DNA of 64,000 bases from Boesenbergia rotunda. Taxonomy: Eukaryota > Streptophyta > Magnoliopsida > Zingiberales > Zingiberaceae. Made by a program: the position numbers and the translations under genes. The DNA is taken from NCBI GenBank assembly GCA_024364735.1, contig JAGFNQ010000948.1, positions 207,690 to 271,689 of the forward strand, given 5' to 3'. This document shows positions 23,242-33,385 of this stretch, piece by piece; position 1 is the stretch's first letter; each line of letters begins with the position of its first letter. The notes beneath the pieces were generated by a model. That model was not told the origin of the DNA, did no database searches, and worked only from the letters and a program-made list of their open reading frames with translations.

Positions 23242-23520
23242 GAGGGCGGATCTTCTGTCCCACAGAGGATCCATGTCCCTCTGTTCCACTCGTCAATGAT
23301 GGTCGATGAGCCGTGCGATCGTCGATCGGATACTACCCGCCGCCCTGAACAAAAATATACCTTGAGGTACGGCGATTTTGACTGATTCACTGTTATCTCA
23401 GGATATCGTTTGATTTGGAACGACGTTAAAAAATTATCAATAGTATCTGATCATCGATCGGTCGACTCGTCAATCATCATCGACGAGTGTGGGACAGGTG
23501 GACAGAGGATCCCGTCTGTT
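23242..23520. repeat. Foldback element FB3 inserted in SINE copy f
   Basis: The left arm TCTGTCCCACAGAGGATCCA and the right arm GTGGGACAGGTGGACAGAGG, then ATCC, are inverted relative to each other, with paired CGATCGTCGATCGG / TCATCGATCGGTCGA inside. The flanks AAGTTCG and AAATTTG look like a decayed target duplication. Confidence 0.6.
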
Positions 23521-23570
23521 AAATTTGACGTTATCTAACCTGGTTAATCATTTTTTATCTTTACGTTATT
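23521..23570 (+). repeat. SINE copy f, tail part
   Basis: TTTGACGTTATCTAACCTGG and GTTAATCATTTTTT match the tail of SINE copies d and i. Confidence 0.6.
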
Positions 23571-23775
23571 CCAGTTATAAGAAAGAAAAAATCTCTGAGA
23601 TAAGGGGTCGTGAATAGAACTTTCAGTGGTTTGTAAATCAAGATTTAGAATTTGAAACTAAGCTGTTGTATTGTCGGAAATTTTTCTCTTGAACAGTGGA
23701 TCGGACAATATTATTTAGAAGCACCAATTGTCTTGTAGTTGCTGCCACTCCAAATTCTTTGCCCTCAAATTTGAA

Positions 23776-24036
23776 TGTCTCTGTGTCTCACAATCGTCAT
23801 TCCTTATCGACGACACGTCCGATCGACAATTGAACATTAGATCGTCTGTCCCCGTGTCCCACTCCAGATCCACCGTCCCCGAATCCGATGAGATCATAAT
23901 GTCGGCGATCTGGACGGGTTCACCATTCCCTAGGATGTTGTTTGATTCGGGACAGCAGCCAGAGGTCACCCATGATGTCCGATTGCCGATCGGTCATGCC
24001 GCCGACGAAGAATAACGATTGTGGGACACCGGGACA
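23776..24036. repeat. Foldback element FB4 (diverged)
   Basis: The arms GTGTCTCACAATCGTCATTC and AATAACGATTGTGGGACACC are inverted repeats; the internal phrases TGTTTGATTCGGGAC and GACGGGTTCACC are shared with FB2. Longer frames over it are not supported as genes. Confidence 0.5.
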
Positions 24037-24159
24037 CTAGAAAAAAGTGAGACAAAGTATCCCACTGCTTGCATTGTGCTTCGGGAAGCTTAGTGAACTA
24101 TGTAGGATTTTTTTATAATACAGATATCTAATTTTTTGAACTGACTAATCCTGAAGGTG

Positions 24160-24290
24160 ACCGGTTCATTCCCACAAAAATTTTCTAATAGTCATCAAAG
24201 TAAATCGAAGAAGTCCACGTATAGACTCATTTTGATAACCAACATTTTCGATCTACTATCTAAGAAAAATCTTTAATAATATACCTAATA
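24160..24290 (-). repeat. SINE copy g (partial)
   Basis: The body phrase TAATAGTCATCAAAGTAAAT and the following bases match the SINE 3' half; the tRNA-like head is missing. Confidence 0.45.
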
Positions 24291-24790
24291 TACCTAATGA
24301 ACTATGGAGTTATTTGATTGTAGAGTTGTAATTGAATCATTATTCATGGGATAGAAACTTATTTATGCTCATTGGTATATATTGATTAATTAAATAAATA
24401 AATTTAAATAATTCATTAAATTAAATAAATTAAATTACGTATTGAATTCATTAATATTAAACAATTATAAATTATTCATGAATAATATCCATAAATAAAA
24501 TATGAATCATATTTATTCATAAAATTCTTATCTATCTATTAATATCTATAAAACACAGTTTTAAATGAAGACGTGACATTCATAGGGAGCTTAGGATTCC
24601 CGTCAAAATCGAATATAAATTTTCTAAATAAAAAATTCATAATAAAAATATAAATTTAAAAGAAAATATATAATTACAAATCCTAAAAAGAAAAATTCAG
24701 ATCTTAATTCAAAATTAAAATTTTAAAAAATAATTTATCAAATTCAAAAAAGATAATTCAAAAATTAATTTCGATGTAAGAAAAATGATA

Positions 24791-24801
24791 GTCCCACATC
24801 T
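24791..24801 (+). promoter_or_regulatory. Upstream sequence element (USE) of the U2 snRNA gene
   Basis: GTCCCACATCT differs by one base from the plant snRNA USE RTCCCACATCG. It lies 33 bases before a TATA box, the spacing that marks RNA polymerase II snRNA genes. Confidence 0.8.
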
Positions 24802-24834
24802 GAAGTTATCAAGACGAATTACACACAGAGCAAT

Positions 24835-24842
24835 TATAAAAA
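24835..24842 (+). promoter_or_regulatory. TATA box of the U2 snRNA gene
   Basis: TATAAAAA about 35 bases before the presumed U2 5' end at 24870. Confidence 0.75.
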
Positions 24843-24869
24843 TGAACAAAGAACGATAAAACAACTCAT

Positions 24870-25063
24870 ATCTTTCTCGGTCTTTTGGCTAAGATCAAGT
24901 GTAGTATCTGTTCTTATCAGTTTAATATCTGATATATGGGTCATTAGTCTATTTTGATATTAAATTAATTTTTATATGGGGGATGACCCATCACAGTAGC
25001 TTGCTACTAGAGTTTCATGTATCGTCTGTGTGTTGCACTATAGCACAGGCTTGGCACACCCTT
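24870..25063 (+). ncRNA. U2 spliceosomal snRNA (diverged copy)
   Basis: The first 80 bases follow the conserved U2 5' domain: TCTTTCTCGGTCTTTTGGCT, AAGATCAAGTGTAGTATCTG (with the branch-point-pairing GTAGTA at 24901-24906) and TTCTTATCAGTTTAATATCT. An Sm-like site (AATTTTTAT) and the 3' stem-loops follow (TAGCTTGCTACTA; GTTGCACTATAGCAC). The 3' half has changes that weaken the stem normally read GGGCCA...TGGCCC (here GGGTCA...TAGTCT). With USE and TATA correctly spaced it may be transcribed by RNA polymerase II, but the divergence could mean a pseudogene. It lies wholly inside the Helitron. Confidence 0.85.
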
Positions 25064-25494
25064 ATCAAAGCAAAATAATTTTAGATCGCATACACATCCA
25101 CCACCTTATAAAACTTATGATCACCATTAATATCTTATATTATAAAAAATAATATTATATCTTATATTGACATGAATCCATGATGAAATAAAATTACTTT
25201 TCATTTGAATTGTGTTTGAATTGTGTAAGATTCCCGTGCATCGCACGGGTATTATACTAGTTAAACTTATAAAAGAGAGAAATTAACTCTCAAAACATAC
25301 AATTATACATGCAATCCAAATTTAAATCAAGTTAATAATAATAATAATTAAAATTAAATAATTATTTTAATAGTTTAATTCATTTTAATACTGATTTAAC
25401 CGGACAAAATTTATTTATCGCCCTATTTGGTCATGAATGTTGCTCTTGGAGCAACTTTTACTAATCAATATTGGATAAGATAATAGATGAATAT

Positions 25495-25638
25495 GGGATG
25501 ATCAATCTGATTTATCAGAAGTTTTTCATCGATCATTAGGATAAATCGGGAAGCGCTCGTGATAAACGGTCTAGAAGCTCAATTTTTTAGAATTCGTCCC
25601 ATTTAAAAAAAATCTTATAAAATACGCCGTTAAAGTTC
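25495..25638 (-). repeat. SINE copy h, truncated beside an (AT)n tract
   Basis: The phrase TAAATCGGGAAGCGCTCGTG and a body matching copy a end at AATACGCCGTTAAAG, where the tRNA-like head should start; a microsatellite follows. Confidence 0.6.
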
Positions 25639-25649
25639 ATCTAACCAAG

Positions 25650-25650
<1 letters not shown>

Positions 25651-25738
<88 letters not shown>
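25651..25738. repeat. (AT)n microsatellite, about 88 bp
   Basis: Uninterrupted TA dinucleotides. A second array begins 140 bp to the right. Confidence 0.97.
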
Positions 25739-25741
<3 letters not shown>

Positions 25742-25873
25742 TGATTTGGAGCGGCGGCCGAAGATCGTCGATGGTGTCCAAGCGATAATAGAATATGTGC
25801 ATATAAAATGCCACGTCATGCCACATCTTTTATTATATTTTTTACTTTTTCATTTTCACGTTTTCTATCATTG

Positions 25874-25977
<104 letters not shown>

Positions 25978-26436
25978 TGGTCCAAAAAGTGCCCATTAAC
26001 ACGTATTTAAGGCTCAATTTATTGTGGCCAATCGTAAATCTGAAGATGTAAAGTATTCTTGCAGTTATTATATATGATGAAGAAAAAAAATAGTGTTGGC
26101 CCTCGCGATAGCCAAAAATATTTTTAATTAATGTTGACCGATCCCTTGTGTTATTAATTATATTGTAAGAATCTCATGATATTTGTTATATATAAACAAT
26201 GATTGATGTTGAATGATCTACCCAAAAGATCATGCACTGAATCATCTCATATTTTGTTTTATTTTTAAATGGTCATTTTCTATTAGGATGCGATTCAAGT
26301 GAGGATTGAGGCTGATGACATTGTAAAATCATCAATCTTTGTGCACAAAATCATTGTTAAGAATTTTGATTGTCATTCCATGAGGACGGACCACTCCCCT
26401 CCCTCTCTCCTCGAAGCCACCGTTCAGCCCTCCGAA

Positions 26437-26672
26437 TTATGAGGTAACGAAAAGATGATTAGTTATTAGCTTAGGTATTCGTAATTCGATCCTTAATTAT
26501 GATATATTTTATAGAATTTTTTTTTAAATAGGGCACGAACCCTGAGATACTGAGCTTCTAGACCGTCTACCACGAGCACTTTCCGATTTACCCAGGCAGC
26601 CGGTAGGAAATTTCCGTGGGACCGGTCTAGTCATTCGAGATTCGACGTTACCCAACCTCGTTAATTATTTTT
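26437..26672 (+). repeat. tRNA-derived SINE copy i (with full tail)
   Basis: Plus-strand copy with an eroded head, a box-B-like stretch (AATTCGATCC), a body with TTCTAGACCGTCTACCACGA and a tail GAGATTCGACGTTACCCAAC ending in a T-rich run. It shows the tail that is missing or interrupted in other copies. Confidence 0.7.
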
Positions 26673-26803
26673 TTTCTCGATGCCACCGTCCCTCCACGTT
26701 GGTCAGATTTATTCTTCCTGTGAGATAGCAAGCGTCAACGGGAATGGGGGTGGCCGACATGACCCCTCCGATAGTCAAGTCAGCACAAAGCTAAAAGACG
26801 GAG

Positions 26804-26930
26804 CTCACGATTGCACGAGAGAGCAAGCAATGTGAGTTGTTGGAGATAAAGAATGATCCTAAGGCGGTGCTCACGATTGCACGAGAGAGCAAGCAATGTG
26901 AGTTGTTGGAGATAAAGAATGATCCTGCAC
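26804..26930. repeat. Tandem duplication, 66-bp unit, two copies
   Basis: CTCACGATTGCACGAGAGAG and what follows, up to AAAGAATGATCCT, are repeated directly at 26804 and 26870. Confidence 0.85.
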
Positions 26931-28160
26931 CTCAAGCGTAGAAGAACAACATGTCACAAATATTGAACAACACAACACCAATGCATACTCACAGAAGACT
27001 CAAAGCTGCCCTAGATTGATCATGGGAATGAAAGTCAAAGAGAACCAAGGAGGTTAGAATCAAGGTCAGGGGGTCTTCTGCGCAGGCACTCTAACGCTCA
27101 AGTTAGTTAAAGTGAAGTGGAATGCTAGAGTAAAATGTAAATTCAACCTACCTGTGTCGTAGAGGAAAGACCCCTATATATATGCGCATCTCTAATAACC
27201 CTCCACCGTCAAAGTGTCACATCAATTGTAACAGAGATCTTATATCAATGATTTTCTTATAATAGATCAGATTAGCTAATAGGCTAATTTGAGCAGGTGA
27301 GTGTTTAGAGTATTGGGCCACTGAGAAGCTGAGTATTGGGCCTATAGACTTACTGAGCATCTGACCTTGTCAGAGAAGCATGCCAATTTTTAAGGAAGTG
27401 ACAGGATAATGATATTCCTATCTTATCAGTGTTTAGTCAAAGGTTGTGTGTTATTGGCCTTAGTAGTGCTAACATGAAAGCCCAATAGGGAAACCCCAAA
27501 GAGTAAGGCTCAATCTGGCCCAATAAAATAGCCGGGTTATGGTCCATTGGATACGGTTGATTGAGCTCAAGCTCAAGTAGCTAAGACGCCCCAAGAAGAG
27601 AAGTTTGTCTGCCGATCGGCCGTGTGTGAGTAAGCAAGCCCTGCCAATTGGCTATGTGATAGGCCCTGTCGATCGACCATGTGAAGTCAATTGGTGATGC
27701 GGCCAAGTTATACTACTTGGATAAATAGGTCGTCGATCGGCCGTTTGAGGTGTCATGCTGATCGGTCGTTCAGGTAGTCTGCCGATAGACGAGAATCTAA
27801 TAAATTTGTTTAACTGGTCACCCACGATTAAGTGAATTCTACTAGATACAGGGTAAACTATTGTTTGACTGCTCGGGCAATCAATGAAGGTTGTGCCCTC
27901 CGTCCGGCCTACCCTCACCCGACTGGGCAAACAAATCTGTCTTATTAATATTTTATTGTTCCCTTGATATCTACTGCCACGTAACCCCGAGTTGACCCAC
28001 GTTGTTTGACCAGGACCTATTCTACGTGGTTGAGAGACTTAAAACTTCCCTTATCAAAGAAGACAAATCTTAGTGTGAGAAGAAATCATACCTTCACTTA
28101 TCATGGTCGAACCTTATATAGCCAACGTGAAAGAATCTTCACATAGACTATCACGTGGCG
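26930..28160 (-). repeat. Decayed LTR-type sequence with GATCGGCCGT motifs
   Basis: It contains a phrase like CTAACGCTCAAGTTAG (27091-27106), a TATATATA stretch (27175) and repeated GCCGATCGGCC-like palindromes (27610-27790). These resemble LTRs of Gypsy elements of the Tat type, but no paired LTR or coding domain is visible. Confidence 0.35.
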
Positions 28161-28164
28161 TTAA

Positions 28165-29710
28165 GACCTTGCAAGCCAATGGGGGGTGAATAGCTTCGAT
28201 CGTTAAGTTTCGATCTTGTGTTCGTCTACAAAAGGTTAATACGTAGCAGAAATAAAATACAACAAAATAATATAACACATACACAACAAACTAATTTTAC
28301 TTGGTTCATCTCCTCCCAAGATTGCTACTCTAAGCACTAGGCCTAGCGATCTACCATCATTATCCTTCTTCTCAGATACCTTTCGGAGGAGTAGAATAAG
28401 CCTCTTACAACACCTATTATTAAAAAGCAATACAAAAACGAAATACAAACAAATACATAAACACAAATGAAAGTTACAACTTTACAGGTGAACTTTGCTT
28501 TAGATTGTTATTTGTCGCTTTGAATTGTCTCTTGATGGTAGGAAATGCAGCAACACTTTTCTCCTCCAACCTCTCAAGAACCGCTATAAAAAATTTCCTC
28601 GAAACCCTTCTTTTATAGCCTTTAGATCAGGAATGATTTCCACATATCAATCGACTATTTTTACCAATCAATTGATTAATTCATTGTTGATTCAAATGTT
28701 ACTCTGAACTATCAACTCAACGACTCCATCCATCTTGGCATCAATCGACTGATCATTATCATCAGTCAACTATTATCTAATCAGTCGAGTCCTAGAGTTG
28801 AGTTTTGAATATTTTGTTCACTTGAACAATGATATTAGTTTACTCATACAATACATCAGTTGACTGTTATGATTAGTCGAATTTTGAAGATTTTGTACAC
28901 TGCTTTAATGCCCATCAGTCGACTATTACAGTAGCAACATCGTAGTAAAAAATATTATCCTCGGTTACTGTAGTAATACTATAGCAATACTGTAGCAATA
29001 ATATTTTTTATGATTGTGTAGGGTTTTGCATCCATTAGTCGATCAATATACCTCATTAATCGAATAATACTCCTGTTTTAGCTTTATCAAAGCCAAATTC
29101 TCGTCTTGTCTGATATTCAGTTGACCTCAACTTACTAAGTTACCAGGACTTCCTTTGTCAGATATTCGATGAACCTTGACCTACCAAAACTTCATGTTGC
29201 CTAGCATATAGTCAATTTTGACCTGCTGAGACTTCTATGATGTCTAGTATAAGATCAATATTGATCTGCGGGGACTCGATACCTACCGAGACTTCACGCC
29301 TGATGTCAACTTCATGTTGGACTTTCAACTGCTAAGTGTCCAATCAACCGTGACTAACTTGGACTTTCCTCTTACCAATTATATGTTAAATTTCCAATGA
29401 CCAAGTGTCTAGTCAATCACCCACTTGGACTTTTCGTCTTGTGTCAATTCCATGTTGGACTTCAAACTGCCAAGTGTTTGGTCGACCGTAATCAACTTGG
29501 ACTTTTCATATCTTATCATGTATCTAATCAACCTTGGCTTACTTGAATTTTCACTCAACCAATTTAATATATTAATCAACTATCAAGTATCCAATCAATC
29601 TTAATCTACTTGACGTATCACTCAACCAATTAACATATTAATCAAATATCAAAATTTCAACTCGAGTCAACTCAAGAATGTAAACATTGACGAAAGGTCG
29701 ATTGCACCAA
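28165..29710. repeat. Degenerate SIRE-like solo LTR with CAGTCGACTG-type motifs
   Basis: The start region (GGGGGGTGAATAGCTTCGAT) and the end region (TCGATTGCACCAA) match the solo LTR at 54797-55809. Inside are many copies of the AATCGACTG/CAGTCGATT palindrome (28640-29070), then a second array of phrases such as ACTTGGACTTTTC (29110-29640). The termini are too eroded to give a TSD. Confidence 0.45.
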
Positions 29711-29936
29711 TACATGGGACTAGCAAACTAATGTGCAAGCCACGTAGATGACCACATGAGTGAAGCGCTGCGAGCCGACTGGTCACGCGGAGTGAGGTAG
29801 GGCGTCAAGGATGACGATAGTTGGGTCATACATTTAGCATTTCAGATCGTTAGCTTGATGTTGTCATATAGATTGCCTCACATAGATGTGGGAAAATAGG
29901 CTCGGGTGGTTCCCATTGAGTGGGATCATCGCATAG

Positions 29937-30349
29937 TGTTAGAATTTAGTGACCCGAATTCTGTTTAATTCGTTAATATTTATTAGATATTTTCTTGTTA
30001 ATATATTAATTAACAGATTCTTTATAAATCAGTTAATTAACAGTTTCGTTATTAATTTTTTATTTGACTAAGTATTCTAAGGTCTCTATAAATTGTGTAT
30101 CTCATAGACAAGTTGTAATAAATCAATTAAGAAACTTATTTGGTTATCTCTTCTTTCTTTTCTCTGCCTCTCTTTTTCTCTACTTCTTTTTACTTTATTA
30201 TGATATAAGAGTTGTCAACTTTGTATTCCGTCGTTCTTAGTGATTTTTCCTCCTCTGCCCGTGGTTTTTTCCTGTCAAGGGTTTTCCACGTAAATCTGGT
30301 GTGTTCTCTATTATTTTTGTTGCCGTTTTTCCGTTCTAATCTCGTAACA
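29937..30349 (+). repeat. 5' LTR of the outer Copia element
   Basis: 413 bp, TG...CA ends, nearly the same as 44436-44849. Confidence 0.93.
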
Positions 30350-30395
30350 AGTGGTATCTAAGCAAGGTTGGTTTTGAGGATTTCAAACGGGATTA

Positions 30396-30640
30396 ATGAC
30401 AACGGTAAACATGAAATATGATATTCCGCTTTTGGATCGCAACACCAGATTTACGCTGTGGCAGGTTAAGATGCGAGCGGTGCTAGCGCATATAGACTTG
30501 GACGACGCACTGTTCAGAATAGACAACATGCCCTCGACATGGACAAAGGAGGAAAAGGAACGTAAGGATCGAAAAGCTCTATCTCAGATCTACCTTCACC
30601 TATTGAATGAGATTTTACAGGATGTTTTGAAGGAGAAATC
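30396..30640 (+). pseudogene. Copia Gag, first part (cut by the nested insertion)
   Basis: The start MTTVNMKYDIPLLDRN and the motif FTLWQVKMRAVLAHIDLDDA are typical of Copia Gag of the Tnt1 group, the coat protein of the cytoplasmic particle. The frame is interrupted at 30640 after LKEKS and resumes at 43116 past the insertion, where a duplicated AAATC marks the joint. Confidence 0.85.
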
Positions 30641-32839
30641 TGTTGGGAACGAGATGACTATAGAGGGGGGGTGAATATAGACAATCGCTTGCCCCTTGAA
30701 AACTTATCACGATTTCTGCAACTCAAATATCAGTAGCACAGCGGAAAGAGTGGAAAACAGAGTATGCAGAAAAACTAAACGAGAGCGAAACAAACACAAC
30801 TAGCAAGATCGCTAACAAGGAGGGTTTACAAGGTTCGGGGATAACTTGCCCCTACTCCTTGGCGTGCCCTTGAGGTGGGCGATCCCTTGATCGTCGGCAG
30901 ATCAAGCCCCGGTCAACACCGGATATGAAGCAACCTCCTTCTCGGTGGAGAAACCTCTCCACAGCGTGTTTCACACAATGATATATAATGAGCACAATGA
31001 AACAACAACAAGAAGGATCTTACTCACACTCTTAGCAAGGACAAAACACAGCAAGCTTCCCTGAGCTCCACCCAGTGGCGATCTCACGCAGACCCCTGTC
31101 TGCTTCGTGTCTTCCCACTGTCGGACTCCAAGCTTCTTATTTTCTCCTTCAAGCGCTCAAGTATGATGATTGCTCCTCTATAGCTTGCTTAGAATGGTTG
31201 AAGAACTCAAGAACAGCAAGCTTGTAGCAGCAGAACGCAAGAACACAAAGAAGTTTTTCAAACTGAATCGCTTCCAAAAACTCTACCGCCTCGTCTTCTC
31301 GCGCTTCCTTTTGTTTCTCCGCCAAGCGACAAGTGACCACATCTCTGTAGCTCCCAGCTACTCATCTGCCAACGTCAGCCTCTACTGAGCTATCTCTGGA
31401 CTCACTGAGCTCCTCAGCCAAGCTCCAGTCTCAGCCCCAGTCTTCGGCTCGCCGTTGCAACCTGAGATGTGAAAAGGGACAAACCTGCTCCAAGGAAAGC
31501 ATGCTTTGACTTCTCCTTGAGTGTTTGAATCCTCCCCTGTCACCTGAAACTCAATCAGAGCATTAGAGCAGAAGATCACACAGCATATCACATACATCAG
31601 CAAATCCGATACGATCAGACGCTCTGACCGCGTTTGACAGTGAAATTTGAATTAAAGTGATCGGTCACCGGACCGATCCAGGATGTGTGGATCGATCACC
31701 AGATCGATCCACTGCTTTGCTGGGATTCCCAGCTCTCGCAGCTATACACGCCTGATCGATCACCAGACCGATCAGGGTGAATCCTGATCGGTCACCAGAC
31801 CGATCAGATTGGATCCTGATCGGTCACCCAGACCGATCAGGCAAGATGAACAGGTACTTTTTAATCAAATCCAAGATCCCTGATCGGTCCCCGGACCGAT
31901 CCAAGACTTTGATCAGCAAGGGAACTCACTCACCGTTTGCTCCCTGATCGGTCACCAGACCGATCAGGAGCAAGACAGCAAGGAAGCAGCCTGCTCCCTG
32001 ATCGGTCACCGGTCCGATCAGGAGCCACACAGTAGATTCCCAATCTCACTGTGCGCTCCCTGATCGGTCACCAGTCCGATCAGACATAGCTGGATCGGTC
32101 ACCAGACCGATCCACTAAGGAGCAGCATGCCAATGTCCCTGATCGGTCACCAGACCGATCCAGTGACTCACCCCTAGCCCTCCAAGCTAGGAATTCATCC
32201 ACCTTAGCCCTCCAAGCTAAGGATTTTTCCATCTAACTCTCCAAGTTGGGAATTTGTACCTAACCCTCCAAGTTAGAACTTTTCACCTAGCCCTCCAAGC
32301 TAGGACTTTTCACCTAGCCCTCCAAGCTAGGACTTTTCACCCAACTCTTCCGAGTTAGAACATCATCCAACCTAGCCCTCCAAGCTAGACACCTGACCCT
32401 CCAAGCCAGGACTTTTTCACCTAATTCTCCAGGATGGGAATTTGCACCTAACCCTCTAGGTTAGGACTTTTCACCTAGCCCTCCAAGCTAGGACTTTTCA
32501 CCCAACCTTTCCGAATTAGGACTTTTCCAACACCTAACCTCCCAGGCTAGGATTTTCCACACCTAACCCTCCAGGTCAGGATTTTCCAACACCTAGCCCT
32601 CCAGGCCAGGATTTTCCACATCATGCCTAATCCTCGATCAGGACTTAATCACAATCATCATAATTCATCACACCTAACCTCCCAGGTTAGGATTTTCCAA
32701 ATCATGTCTAATTCTCGATCAGGACTTAATCATAATCCACCTAACCTCCCAGATTAGGATTTTCCATATCATAATCATCCTCCTAAACTAAAATCGTTGT
32801 CAACACCAAAACAACAATAAGGGCCAGATTGCATCAACA
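30641..32839 (-). repeat. 3' LTR of the SIRE-like element, with two palindrome arrays
   Basis: From 31666 to 32162 the LTR holds about a dozen copies of the inverted repeat GATCGGTCACCAGACCGATC, and from 32165 to 32765 about twenty copies of a unit like CCTAGCCCTCCAAGCTAGG followed by ACTTTTC. The short frames at 31149-31603 also occur in the other LTR and are not genes. Confidence 0.93.
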
Positions 32840-32854
32840 ATCTCCCCCTTTTTA
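32840..32854 (-). other. Polypurine tract of the SIRE-like element
   Basis: The minus strand reads AAAAAGGGGGAGAT directly before the 3' LTR start TGTTGATGC; it primes plus-strand DNA synthesis. Confidence 0.8.
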
Positions 32855-33385
32855 TTGTTTGACAACCCGATTTTAAGTTTAGGGATTCTCAATCAATATT
32901 CCAACTTTAGAATCATAGGGGAATCCAGATCCTCCCCCTACAACATAATCATGCTAAACTTAACCAATCCACACTCTCCCCCTTTGTCGAACACCGAAAA
33001 GGAGCCAGAGGGGCTGTTAAGTTTAAACAAAACTCCCCCTCAACCCTAGGGGTATCCCACTCATCAAAAATGCGATAGTTTGTGGGTTTGGCATACGAAC
33101 ACATGTGAAAAATTATAGCAAGACATAGCAATCACATGCATCATATAAGTATGAAATATAGACTCTCAAAGCATGCCATAAGTATCAAATAAACATGGCA
33201 GTGTAAGCATGAACTTGGCAATGGCATCAACAATAGTAGAATAAGCATGGCAGATAAGTCAAAGCATGAAAACATCCAAGCAAGTAGCAAAATATGTGTG
33301 ACTCAAGGTCACAACAACAAAGTCAGAGGGCATACAGCCCAAAAGTCATAGTCAAATACATAGATAAAACAGCAGGTATTCGAGC

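Larger units (their letters stand above)
24531..25260 (+). mobile_element. Non-autonomous Helitron, 730 bp, carrying a U2 snRNA gene
   Basis: The 3' end shows a perfect 7-bp-stem hairpin (CCCGTGC ATC GCACGGG, 25233-25249) 11 bases before a terminal CTAG (25257-25260). The 5' end starts TCTATCTATTAATATC, as expected of plant Helitrons. The flanking bases are A (24530) and T (25261), the AT host dinucleotide into which Helitrons insert without target duplication. There is no Rep/helicase gene. The only gene-like content is a U2 snRNA with its promoter, in the element's own orientation. Confidence 0.82.

Noticed and set aside
31149..31603. Short frames that look conserved because they recur at 41425-41879
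   Set aside because: They recur only because they lie in the two LTRs of one element.
31666..32765. CRISPR-like array
   Set aside because: Units are short palindromes with irregular spacing inside a plant LTR, there are no unique spacers of constant length and no cas genes.
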